Source of the DNA: JBBQKP01 sp038326995
Lineage (GTDB): Bacteria > Planctomycetota > Phycisphaerae > Tepidisphaerales > Tepidisphaeraceae
Length of the DNA stretch: 9,943 nt
Assembly: GCA_038326995.1 (NCBI GenBank)
Contig: JBBQKP010000123.1
Coordinates: 1 to 9,943 of the forward strand
Direction: 5' to 3'
Of the stretch, positions 1 to 6,593 are shown one piece after another. The position numbers and the translations under genes were made by a program. The notes beneath the pieces were generated by a model. That model worked only from the letters and a program-made list of their open reading frames with translations, was not told the DNA's origin and did no database searches. The first letter of the stretch is position 1. Every line of letters starts with the position of its first letter.

Positions 1-97
1 GGGTGCCACGACTTTTATTCAAGTCGTGAAAGGCGAGAGCAGTCTAATCGTTTGTATTTTCCTCGCGCATCACGACTTGCGTACAAGTCGTGGCACC
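1..97. repeat. BIME-like paired-hairpin repeat, element A
   Basis: This intergenic element starts at or just before the window edge. Its ends form a perfect 13-bp inverted repeat: GGTGCCACGACTT at 2-14 against AAGTCGTGGCACC at 85-97. Each end can also fold alone: CACGACTT (7-14) pairs with AAGTCGTG (21-28) around loop TTATTC, and CACGACTT (71-78) pairs with AAGTCGTG (85-92) around loop GCGTAC. Read outward, each half is GGTGC followed by an 8-bp hairpin, so the element is two REP-like units facing each other. The two 99-nt elements near the other end of the window share its ends (GGGTGC..., ...GTGGCACC) and loop remnants (TATTC, GCG..TACA). Mobilisation by a REP-associated transposase (RAYT) is an inference; no such gene is in the window. 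Confidence 0.8.
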
Positions 98-391
98 AGA
101 TGTCGTGAAATTCTGGCGTTTGGCTGAAGTGTTACGGCTAAAGGATTACGTAAAAAACTTACACGACGCATGTGACGGGTGTTGATTTCGCAAGGCCTCA
201 GGCGAGGGCTAACATTATCTCCAATCGGAAGCCCGCGATCGAAAGTATAACTTTGACCGAACTCATGGATGTGTCAGTCAGGCCCAGTCTGGCAGGACAT
301 TATCGTAAAATGACAGAACCATGGCGATCAAACGCATCGAACATGATTCACAAGTCGGGCGAGAACGTTGCGTGCGCGAATGGAAGCTGAC
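98..391. other. Intergenic region downstream of the amylase, no gene supported
   Basis: This stretch follows the stop codon of the minus-strand amylase. I see no ORF with credible protein content, no tRNA, and no hairpin followed by a T-tract that would be a clear terminator for the amylase. A short CCTC-AGGC-GAGG stem at about 197-208 has no T-run. Element A (1-97), with its two 8-bp hairpins, is the only strong secondary structure downstream of the gene and might contribute to transcript 3'-end formation or stability. Confidence 0.5.
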
Positions 392-3300
392 TTACCGTCG
401 TCGTCGCAGCAGGAGTGCGGAACCGAATAGTGCGAGCGAGAGGGTGACGGGTTCGGGCACGACGACGTTCAGGCCGCCCAAAGTGATGGATTGCGGCGCG
501 AGGCCGCCCGGGACGCCGAAGCCCCAGTTCTGTGCCAGGATGAAGAAGTCGCGCAGATTGGTGAGCCCATCGCCCGAGAAATCGGCACGAGCCCATCCGC
601 CCGAGGTGTCGAAGCTGGAGGACAGGACGTTTAGGTCGAGGAGGTCGATTCTGCCGTCGAGGTTTGCGTCGCCGAACTCGGTTTGGAAGATGGTTCGCAC
701 CTGCAGATTGACGTCGAGCGTGTTGACGAGCCCGTCGACGTTGAGGTCGGCGAACCAGATGTCTGAAGTCGGCGAGGTGTTGCCGAACTGACGATAGATC
801 GCGTCGATGTCGAACGCGTCGGTGCCGAACTGCTGGTTGATGTTACCGCGATTGATAATGACTTGGCGTAATGCGGCCTGTGATGCGGCGATTTGGTGCA
901 CGGAGTTGGGCTGGATCGTCGCGGCGATGTTGCTAAGGACGCCGGGCAGGAGAAAGAGATCTCGTGTGTCGACGAGTCCGTCGGCGTTGATGTCGGCGGC
1001 GGGGTCGAAGCGTGAGTTGCGGGAGTAGAGGATACCTTCGAAGCCAAAATCAGTTCCGGAAAAGTCACCTGGTCTGACGGCATTGTCGTGGTTCAGGTCC
1101 GCGAGTCCGAAGCCGCGCGTGGAGGGTGCATTGACGCCAGTGACGCGTCTAAGGCTGAAATTGCCTGTGATTTCGCGTGTGTAGATGGTCAGCACGTTGT
1201 TGCCGTTGGGCATTCCGAACGTGCCGGTCCTGAAGAGGTCGCGGTCGATCTGGTCGGCGCGGCCTTGTCCTTGCGCGATCAGTGCGAGGATTTGCGGCTC
1301 GGTGATGTTGGCGGGCAGGTTGAAAAAGACGTTGACGGAGTCTGCGGTGGTGTCGGTGGAGCGGATCCAGACGTCGTTGTCGCCCGCGAAGGGGGAGAAG
1401 GATCTGAAGCCATCGATTTCGCTTACAGGTTTGAGTCGGTCGACGTAGACGACTTTTCGGAACGTGGAGTAGATGGCAGGTTCATTGGCGTTTCGCCTGC
1501 GAAAAGCGCGGACTTCGATGTAGTTATTGCCTTCGGGGAGCTTGGACGCGTCCAGAGTCTGACGGTACTCGCCGTCGCCGCCGGTGGTGAGTGGCGAGCG
1601 TTTGGTGAGGAATGATTCGAAGCCGTAGGTGGTTGTGCCTGGCGTGGTAAAATCGACGACACCGTTGCCGTTCGAGTCCAGGCCGACGGTGGTTGTGTTG
1701 GTGGAGTTCCTACTGTCGATGCCGTTGTTGACCGAGAAGATGGCGTTGTCGCCGTCGGCGTCTGGATCACGAATAGAACCAAAGTGTGTGACACGCGTGG
1801 TCTGGAGGGAGATGTCGAATGAATCTTGTGTAATGACGTCGATGGCGGTCAGGCGTGCGGTGGCGTTGCTGGCGATGTCGGTCGGGACTTCTGGGGCGAT
1901 AGTCTGGCTGACATTCGTGAGGGCAAGGGTGCCCCTGGGGCCCGAAGGGCCGTAGACGAAGTAGCCCGAGTTGTGCAGAACGCCGTTGGCACCCGGAGCA
2001 CGATTGCGTGGGACGCGGAGGTTGACGGTGCGGTTGTTGTTGACGACCAGCAGATCGGGAAAATCGTTGAACGGGTCGATGGTGGGGTTGGACGCGTTAC
2101 CGGTGAGTTCGATGAGTGGTGTGCCCGGCGCGAAACTGGTGAGGACGGTGCGAGCGTCGAATCCGCCGTCGGTGCGATTGGAGAGGACGACAAGCGCGGA
2201 GTTTTCGCGTTCGTAGATGAGGGACTCTTTTTCGACAAGCCTGGTCTGAAAGTCTCCGCGACCGTGGGTGTTGCGGAGGTTGGTAAGCGTGGTGATGGCG
2301 TTTCCGAAGAGCCCGCCGAGCGCGTCGGCGCGACCGTCTTTGGGGAAATCGCGACCCGTGCCGAATTCACGTGCGTTCTTGTAGACCAAGGCGTTTCCTG
2401 GCCTTAGCAGTGTATAAGCGTGGGCGACGTTGGAGAGTGCGGGACCGAACTCGTCGTGGCTGTTGACGAATGAAACGCCTTGCGAGCCGTTATTTGCCAG
2501 GCCGTCGTCGTTGATGTCGAAGCTGGCATTGATGACATTTCGCCAATCGTTCTGAAAGCCGTTGGAGGTAAGGTTATTACGAAGGGCGAAGAAGAGGGGA
2601 AAGTCTAGTGTGTCGCGGTTTCCGCCGACGACGCCTGGCGTATTGGGGTTGATGTTGTTTCGAACGGAGGACTGCAGCGAGCCGAAATCGCCTGTGAAGT
2701 TTTCACCGAAGCTGAAGACCTGATTGGTCTGGCCGTTGAGGAGTCTGCGGGGGTTAGCGCGAAATACGGCCTGATCGAACTGGTTATCAAAAAACGATTG
2801 GGGTATGTGCTTGGTGGCGTCGAGGCGGAATCCGTCGACTCCAATGGATTGAATCAACCATTGCGCGTTGCGTAAAAGCAGGCCCGAGGAGTTTTCGACG
2901 ACGGCGTCGCCGGTCGTGGGGTCGGCCTCGTTGAACTGATAGATGCGGATGTCCGCCTGCCCGGTGGAGGGATTGAATACGGAGATAAACGGGCCTTGCC
3001 GGTCGGGGTAGAAGCGTCGGTTGGCGGCGTTAGGTACGTTGGCGATTCGGCCGAACTGCGCGACAGTGCCTGCCGGGATGTTACGCACGTCGCCCGCTGT
3101 GGTGGGCGTGCGGATGAACTGGTGGTTCTTGTCCTGCGCGATATCGATGAGCCCGGACAGTCGAAATCTGAGATCGCCGCCCTCGAACGCGCCGTGGAAG
3201 TCGCCGTCGGGATCGGTTGGGGTGGAGAGGACAAAGCCCGGATACGCCCCGGCCGCGATGAATCTGGAACGGCTGCTGGCGTCGCCTGTGCCGGAAAAGC

Positions 3301-3721
3301 CGTTATGATTGAGCACCAAATCGGTGTAGGTGGTCACGCCGATTTTACGAAGCTCGCGGATGGAACGTTTCAGCCCGGTCTCGGTACCGTAAAGAGTGGG
3401 ATTGTTGGGCGAGCCCAGATCGAAGCGATCAAAGACGTCGTAGCCGACAGAGAAATTACCCGAGTCCGCTCTGCCGGGCGGGGGCAGCCAGATCGCTCCA
3501 TAGCCGGCCATGAAGATGTCGGCACTTCGGCGTTCGACAGTTCGCCAGGAGGCGTCAAATAGCTGAAGCGTCGCCGGTGCGGAGACGTTTTGTGCCGAGG
3601 CATTTTTTGTAAAGCCCCCTGTACAAGCCATAAGAACACAAAATCCAGCCAGGCCGCCGAGTTTGGGCGAAGGCAAGCAATTTGCGTAAAAAGACGAACG
3701 TACTCGACTCCGCAACTTCAT
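392..3721 (-). CDS. Secreted GH13 alpha-amylase-family enzyme with dockerin-like repeats and PEP-CTERM anchor
   Basis: This 1109-aa enzyme is predicted to hydrolyse alpha-1,4-glucans outside the cytoplasm. Residues 1 to about 43 form a signal peptide ending ASA-Q; LMAC with Cys33 is a weak alternative lipobox. All four GH13 regions are present: DLVLNH (134-139), GFRLDATKH (297-305) with nucleophile Asp301, SFGENFTG with acid/base Glu340, and FVNSHD (418-423) with Asp423. The active site therefore looks intact. Beta-rich modules of unassigned family fill roughly 450-860. Five 12-residue EF-hand/dockerin-type loops follow at 875-886, 910-921, 992-1003, 1018-1029 and 1047-1058; the last two form the usual planctomycete pair. 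The C-terminus is VPEP (1088-1091), a hydrophobic stretch and RRRR, the signal for exosortase sorting. The ATG at 3721 is chosen because GGAG lies 6 nt upstream; an in-frame ATG (3742) and TTG (3751) have poorer sites. Family and catalytic calls are firm; exact substrate and GH13 subfamily are not. Confidence 0.93.
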   Translation of the reverse strand: MKLRSRVRSSFYANCLPSPKLGGLAGFCVLMACTGGFTKNASAQNVSAPATLQLFDASWRTVERRSADIFMAGYGAIWLPPPGRADSGNFSVGYDVFDRFDLGSPNNPTLYGTETGLKRSIRELRKIGVTTYTDLVLNHNGFSGTGDASSRSRFIAAGAYPGFVLSTPTDPDGDFHGAFEGGDLRFRLSGLIDIAQDKNHQFIRTPTTAGDVRNIPAGTVAQFGRIANVPNAANRRFYPDRQGPFISVFNPSTGQADIRIYQFNEADPTTGDAVVENSSGLLLRNAQWLIQSIGVDGFRLDATKHIPQSFFDNQFDQAVFRANPRRLLNGQTNQVFSFGENFTGDFGSLQSSVRNNINPNTPGVVGGNRDTLDFPLFFALRNNLTSNGFQNDWRNVINASFDINDDGLANNGSQGVSFVNSHDEFGPALSNVAHAYTLLRPGNALVYKNAREFGTGRDFPKDGRADALGGLFGNAITTLTNLRNTHGRGDFQTRLVEKESLIYERENSALVVLSNRTDGGFDARTVLTSFAPGTPLIELTGNASNPTIDPFNDFPDLLVVNNNRTVNLRVPRNRAPGANGVLHNSGYFVYGPSGPRGTLALTNVSQTIAPEVPTDIASNATARLTAIDVITQDSFDISLQTTRVTHFGSIRDPDADGDNAIFSVNNGIDSRNSTNTTTVGLDSNGNGVVDFTTPGTTTYGFESFLTKRSPLTTGGDGEYRQTLDASKLPEGNNYIEVRAFRRRNANEPAIYSTFRKVVYVDRLKPVSEIDGFRSFSPFAGDNDVWIRSTDTTADSVNVFFNLPANITEPQILALIAQGQGRADQIDRDLFRTGTFGMPNGNNVLTIYTREITGNFSLRRVTGVNAPSTRGFGLADLNHDNAVRPGDFSGTDFGFEGILYSRNSRFDPAADINADGLVDTRDLFLLPGVLSNIAATIQPNSVHQIAASQAALRQVIINRGNINQQFGTDAFDIDAIYRQFGNTSPTSDIWFADLNVDGLVNTLDVNLQVRTIFQTEFGDANLDGRIDLLDLNVLSSSFDTSGGWARADFSGDGLTNLRDFFILAQNWGFGVPGGLAPQSITLGGLNVVVPEPVTLSLALFGSALLLRRRR

Positions 3722-3727
3722 GGCGAT

Positions 3728-3731
3728 CTCC
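3728..3731 (-). promoter_or_regulatory. Ribosome binding site deciding the amylase start
   Basis: On the minus strand GGAG is followed by six bases and then ATG at 3721. The protein beginning there (MKLRSRVRSS...) has a normal basic signal-peptide N-region. The in-frame ATG at 3742 and TTG at 3751 are less well placed relative to a purine-rich site. Confidence 0.6.
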
Positions 3732-3761
3732 GCAAGGTTCATTGATAACAAGTCCGCAATA

Positions 3762-3790
3762 GATATACGCTACGTCTGGCGAGTTGTTAC
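3762..3790 (-). promoter_or_regulatory. Candidate sigma70-type promoter of the PEP-CTERM amylase
   Basis: On the minus strand GTAACA (3785-3790, 4/6 match to TTGACA) lies 17 nt before TATATC (3762-3767, 4/6 match to TATAAT). Transcription would begin near 3755, giving a leader of about 34 nt before the ATG at 3721. The match is modest, and planctomycete promoters are poorly defined. Confidence 0.25.
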
Positions 3791-3792
3791 AT

Positions 3793-3848
3793 GAAAATTG
3801 CGGATTTTGTTTGGATTGAACCAGTTCAACGGCCCTGCGGCAATTTTC
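3793..3848. promoter_or_regulatory. Nested inverted repeats upstream of the amylase (candidate operator)
   Basis: An outer perfect 9-bp inverted repeat, GAAAATTGC (3793-3801) and GCAATTTTC (3840-3848), encloses an inner 6-bp one, TTGAAC (3816-3821) and GTTCAA (3824-3829), separated by CA. The two symmetry centres differ by only about 2 bp. The inner 14-bp site has the size and even symmetry of LacI-family operators, though its centre is CA rather than the common CG. It lies 95 bp upstream of the amylase ATG and just upstream of the candidate -35. The repeats are seen directly; the operator role and the link to the nearby LacI gene are inferred. Confidence 0.5.
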
Positions 3849-3850
3849 TC

Positions 3851-3871
3851 GCGAATGACGGGCGAATGACG
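3851..3871. repeat. Tandem 10-mer GCGAATGACG
   Basis: GCGAATGACG occurs at 3851-3860 and again at 3862-3871 with one G between, a period of about one helical turn. It lies between the terminator T-tracts and the nested dyad. It may be a duplication without function or a pair of protein-binding half-sites. Confidence 0.35.
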
Positions 3872-3905
3872 ATTATTGGACCACGATTGCTAAAAAAAAC
3901 AGGGC

Positions 3906-3969
3906 AAAAAAAGGCCGATCGTCGGTGCTGGCGGCAGGGGGGAACCGCGAGTCAACCGGACGACCGGCC
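3906..3969 (-). terminator. Rho-independent terminator of the small PEP-CTERM gene
   Basis: In minus-strand RNA an 11-nt arm (3959-3969, GGCCGGUCGUC) pairs with 3913-3923 (GACGAUCGGCC) through ten Watson-Crick pairs and one G-U wobble, and is followed directly by seven U (3906-3912). The wobble pairs only in the minus-strand transcript, which supports that direction. The 35-nt loop holds a smaller GCGG/CCGC stem (3931-3934 with 3945-3948). A second run of eight U lies downstream at 3892-3899. It ends transcription from the gene at 4035-4715 and separates it from the amylase, so the two are probably not one operon. Confidence 0.75.
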
Positions 3970-4023
3970 AAAGCTGCTATCAAGATTATGAAAGTATACA
4001 CTCGCACAATCTTGCGATCAAGT

Positions 4024-4049
4024 CGCTGCAGAAATTATTTTCTGCGGCG
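4024..4049. repeat. Hairpin across the stop codon of the small PEP-CTERM gene
   Basis: CGCTGCAGAAA (4024-4034) and TTTCTGCGGCG (4039-4049) are inverted repeats with one imperfect pair around TTAT, so the UAA stop (4035-4037) sits in the loop. The right arm encodes the RRRK end of the protein, so part of the symmetry comes from coding sequence. No T-tract follows on the minus strand, so it is not a classic terminator; it could affect mRNA stability. Confidence 0.45.
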
Positions 4050-4715
4050 AAGTGCGACGAGTGCACCAGCGGCGAGCAAGCCGAGTGTGGCGGGCTCGGG
4101 GACGAAGGTGTAGGTGAGGCTCTGAGAGAAGGTAAGCGGATTGTCGAATCCGAGATTCGCGGCACCGGCATCGCTCACGCCGTAGGCTTCATTCGAGCGG
4201 AACGCGGATTCACTGATGAGCGTCCCGACGAAATTGAACGACTGACCGGGAGTGCCGACCAGACCGAGCTGCGACGCATTGAAAACTGCGGTCGGCGCGC
4301 CGCCGGTGCTGAAGAACGCGAAGTTCGAGTTGGTGTTGGTGATATCGAACCCGACGCTGAAACCACCCCCGATAACAATGGCACGATCTGCGAAGAATCC
4401 CGTGGGGAACGTGACGAGTGAGCGGGTGGTGGTGTCGGCTCCCGAGGTGGCACGTCGGCCGCCGTCTACGAAGTCAGCAAGGGGTAGCGTGGTGGCAACG
4501 CCGTCCGCGATGCTGTCGATGTAGAGAACCAAGACGTTGTCGCCGACGGAGGCCGCATTGGAAACGGTCAGGTTTCCCGCGCCATCATCGAGGATGGTGA
4601 GCGAGCCAGTACCCACTGGTCCGCCGAAGCCGGTGTTGCCGTTGCCGTTGAAAACCGCTGCTGAGGCGGACGATGCCGCTGCGAGAACAGCGAGAGTTGC
4701 GATGATCTTCTTCAT
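4035..4715 (-). CDS. Small PEP-CTERM-sorted secreted protein, function unknown
   Basis: This 226-aa protein has a clear signal peptide (MKKIIATLAV..., cleavage near ASA-A at residues 18-20) and a C-terminal sorting tail: VPEP (205-208), a hydrophobic segment and RRRK. It should therefore be exported and handled by an exosortase, whose gene is not in the window. The body is rich in Gly, Asn, Ser, Thr and Phe with alternating hydrophobic residues, suggesting a beta-sandwich. It has no cysteine and no catalytic motif I recognise. GGRRATSG (85-92) and FPTGFFADRAI (103-113) are distinctive stretches. The ATG at 4715 is chosen because GGAGG lies 9 nt upstream; the in-frame TTG at 4721 is too close to that site. 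Its neighbour is the surface amylase, but a terminator separates them. A surface-matrix or substrate-binding role is possible but only guessed. Confidence 0.88.
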   Translation of the reverse strand: MKKIIATLAVLAAASSASAAVFNGNGNTGFGGPVGTGSLTILDDGAGNLTVSNAASVGDNVLVLYIDSIADGVATTLPLADFVDGGRRATSGADTTTRSLVTFPTGFFADRAIVIGGGFSVGFDITNTNSNFAFFSTGGAPTAVFNASQLGLVGTPGQSFNFVGTLISESAFRSNEAYGVSDAGAANLGFDNPLTFSQSLTYTFVPEPATLGLLAAGALVALRRRK

Positions 4716-4724
4716 TTTCAAGTT

Positions 4725-4729
4725 CCTCC
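4725..4729 (-). promoter_or_regulatory. Ribosome binding site of the small PEP-CTERM gene
   Basis: GGAGG on the minus strand is followed by nine bases and ATG at 4715. It is one of the strongest Shine-Dalgarno matches in the window. It rules against the TTG at 4721, which would leave only three bases. Confidence 0.7.
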
Positions 4730-4855
4730 GAGAGATGTGATGCCCGAGCGTGCTTATTGGCTTTTGCTCCGACGAGAACGCTGTGGGCGGAAATATGACT
4801 CGCCCGGGAGAACAGTCCCCAAGGCCGGAAGCGTGCGAAGTCTTTTGGGATCTCG

Positions 4856-4869
4856 TTGAACTAGTTAAC
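4856..4869. promoter_or_regulatory. Operator-like imperfect palindrome next to the LacI-type gene
   Basis: TTGAAC-TA-GTTAAC resembles the inner palindrome upstream of the amylase (TTGAAC-CA-GTTCAA), with 11 of 14 positions identical. It lies about 140 bp upstream of the small PEP-CTERM gene and about 280 bp upstream of the regulator start. LacI-family proteins often control their own and neighbouring genes through such sites; that this one does so is an inference. Confidence 0.4.
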
Positions 4870-5125
4870 TTGCCGTGTAAAGAAAAGATTCTTTCAGCGA
4901 CACGTTTTTGGATTCAAAGCGAGGGACCTCCGTACTCCGCCTGATTTGCCACACCTTTTTAACTACGTCCGAATTTACATCGAAAGTAATCGGTGCACAA
5001 ACCATTCCTTACTGGTGGAATTATGACCTGTATTTGCGCCGTGTCAAGAGGAATCTTCCGCTCCGAGACGAAAAACCTTGCCGATGTTCATTTGCATGCT
5101 AAACTGATTAACATGAATCGTATGC

Positions 5126-5131
5126 GAGGGG
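5126..5131 (+). promoter_or_regulatory. Possible ribosome binding site for the LacI-type gene
   Basis: GAGGGG lies 14 nt before the ATG at 5146, rather far for a Shine-Dalgarno site. The in-frame ATGs at 5113 and 5122 have no purine-rich site upstream, so 5146 remains the best choice. Confidence 0.4.
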
Positions 5132-5145
5132 AAATCTCTGATAGC

Positions 5146-6318
5146 ATGTCGAACGAATCGCCTCAGGGTGTGTCGGCAGGTCCTTCCACCCGTGGGGGCA
5201 ATTCCAGCCGATTGCCACCTGGGAATTTGACTTCTGGAAATTCCGTGACGGGTCAATCCGCCCTGGCCGCCAGGCAGGTCAGCCTACGCGACGTCGCCTC
5301 CGCGGCATCGGTTTCGGTCGCGACCGTGTCGATGGTCCTCAACAACAATCCCCGCATCAGCCGCGCCACCCACGCACGCGTGCAGAGCGTCATGGACAAG
5401 CTGGGGTATCAGCCCAATCGCCTCGCACAATCACTCAGTAGTAAGTACACCAATGTGCTTGCCATCCTGATGCCCGACCTGCGAAACGCCTTCGCCGACG
5501 CGTACTTCGGCGAGGTGATCTCAGGAATCTGCGAGCGTAGCAGCCAGCTGGGCTACAAAGTGATGCTCGAACAGGCCAAGCCCGCGTTCATCGACGCCAA
5601 GAAACACCTTGAAATCATTGACCGCCGATTCGTGGACGGTTTGGTGATTCTGGGCACGGACGAGACGCACACGTATCTCGCGGATTTCGAGCCGGGCGTC
5701 TATCCCGCGGTGATCGCAGATAATCTGCCCGCGTTCGATCATCTTGATTACGTCACGTCCGATCACGCTTCAGGCGCGAGACAGCTCATGAGCTATCTGC
5801 TGCAGTTGGGGCATCGCAAGATCGGGCTCATCACCGCGGGCTCGCAAATCCGCAGTCACCAGATGATTCGCGACTCCTTCCGTGCGCGATTGCAGGCGTC
5901 TGATATTCAGCACGATGAGACGTGGGAGTGCGACGGGATGTTCACCGAGGAAGGCGGCGCGCAGGCAGCCCTTGATCTGATCAACCGACATCCCGAACTG
6001 ACGGCTTTATTCTGTGCCAACGACAAGATGGCGCTGGGCGCGATGCATCAGCTCAGGCGGCTTCGGATCGAAGTGCCGCGTCAGGTGTCGGTGGTGGGTT
6101 TCGACGACCTGCACCATGCCGCGTTCGTCAACCCCGCGCTGACCACGGTTCACCTGCCGCTGATGCAAGTCGGAGCGTTGGCGGCGGAGCGGCTGATCGA
6201 GCGTCTTCGCGGCCGAACGGAGCCGGTGCGTGAAGTCGTCGGCACGCACCTTGTCGTTCGCGATTCGACCGCGATCGCGCGTGATGCGTCTCATCTTCTG
6301 AGTGAGGGCGCGGATTAG
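5146..6318 (+). CDS. LacI/GalR-family transcriptional regulator
   Basis: This 390-aa protein is a sugar-responsive DNA-binding repressor. The helix-turn-helix is at 45-66 (VSLRDVASAASVSVATVSMV), followed by VLNNNPRIS and the hinge region YQPNRLAQSLSSK (88-100). The periplasmic-binding-protein-like effector domain runs from about 103 to 380 with family landmarks: DGLVILG (164-170), LGHRKIGLIT (221-230), LTALFCANDKMALG (285-298), VSVVGFDD (314-321) and LTTVHLPL (332-339). The effector sugar cannot be read from sequence; placement between two GH13 enzyme genes suggests a maltodextrin-type inducer. About 44 residues rich in Ser, Gly and Asn precede the HTH, whereas typical members begin almost at it. 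The start is uncertain: the frame is open back to 4993, with ATGs at 5113 and 5122. Candidate operators are at 3816-3829 and 4856-4869. Confidence 0.93.
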   Translation: MSNESPQGVSAGPSTRGGNSSRLPPGNLTSGNSVTGQSALAARQVSLRDVASAASVSVATVSMVLNNNPRISRATHARVQSVMDKLGYQPNRLAQSLSSKYTNVLAILMPDLRNAFADAYFGEVISGICERSSQLGYKVMLEQAKPAFIDAKKHLEIIDRRFVDGLVILGTDETHTYLADFEPGVYPAVIADNLPAFDHLDYVTSDHASGARQLMSYLLQLGHRKIGLITAGSQIRSHQMIRDSFRARLQASDIQHDETWECDGMFTEEGGAQAALDLINRHPELTALFCANDKMALGAMHQLRRLRIEVPRQVSVVGFDDLHHAAFVNPALTTVHLPLMQVGALAAERLIERLRGRTEPVREVVGTHLVVRDSTAIARDASHLLSEGAD

Positions 6319-6593
6319 TCCATCGTTAGTCACTCAACAAGCACTGTCACACAATGATTTTGAGGATCGTTATGCCATCTACTCACGGAAATAGAACACC
6401 GGTCGGAGACCGGTGCCACCGATATTTTACAGGTGATACAGGTCTGCGACCCGTGCGTTGCTCAGTCGAGAATCATCCAGAGTTTCAGACGTGACAAATC
6501 ACTAGATTAGTTCAGGGGATCGGATTGATTGCCGTACAAATCTCCAGGCGTTGTATCAAGGCTCGAACTCTTATTTTCGCAAACGAACACACC
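6319..6593. other. Intergenic region before the second GH13 gene
   Basis: This holds two related hairpins (6398-6454) and the leader of the next gene. A half-site TAGTTCA at 6508-6514 resembles one arm of the operator-like motif but lacks the other arm. A TTGCCG(17 nt)TGTATC pair in about 6529-6557 is a very weak promoter guess. No Shine-Dalgarno sequence is apparent before the ATG at 6594. Confidence 0.45.
6396..6460. repeat. Two related REP-like hairpins in tandem
   Basis: The first is ACCGGTC (6398-6404), loop GGA, GACCGGT (6408-6414), then GCCACC; on the other strand this reads GGTGGC followed by the hairpin. The second, in the same orientation, is ACAGGTC (6438-6444), loop TGC, GACCCGT (6448-6454), with one mismatch in seven pairs. 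The units share stem pattern, loop size and spacing. The GGTG-plus-hairpin layout matches the paired elements at 1-97 and 9373-9697. They lie 80 nt and more after the regulator stop and could also act as its transcript end, but no T-tract follows. Confidence 0.6.

Larger units (their letters stand above)
4730..5145. other. Divergent intergenic region between the PEP-CTERM gene and the LacI-type regulator
   Basis: About 415 bases separate the two divergent genes. The region must hold promoters for both, but I found no convincing -35/-10 pair. It contains the operator-like site at 4856-4869, an AT-rich stretch at about 4940-5000 and a weak AAAGAA/TTCTTT stem at 4879-4894. The lacI reading frame is open back to an ATG at 4993, but the extra residues show no LacI-family features. 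Confidence 0.5.

Noticed and set aside
108..305. Shared words AAATTCTGG and CAGGACATTNTCG between 108-305 and 9511-9541
   Set aside because: The two words are 185 bp apart in one place and 18 bp in the other, so they do not form a conserved repeat; probably chance or very old decay.
172..791. Short plus-strand open frames at 172-390 and 321-791
   Set aside because: No ribosome binding site or protein features; the second mostly overlaps the amylase coding region in antisense.
3791..3991. A 66-codon open frame upstream of the amylase
   Set aside because: It runs through the nested dyad and the terminator, has no Shine-Dalgarno and gives a composition without domain features.
4879..4894. AAAGAA-AAGA-TTCTTT hairpin in the divergent region as a terminator
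   Set aside because: AT-only weak stem of six pairs, no following T-tract, and no gene ending there.
6576..6587. TTCG-CAAA-CGAA as an operator before the second GH13 gene
   Set aside because: Only four paired bases on each side and no match to the other operator-like sites; chance occurrence is likely.
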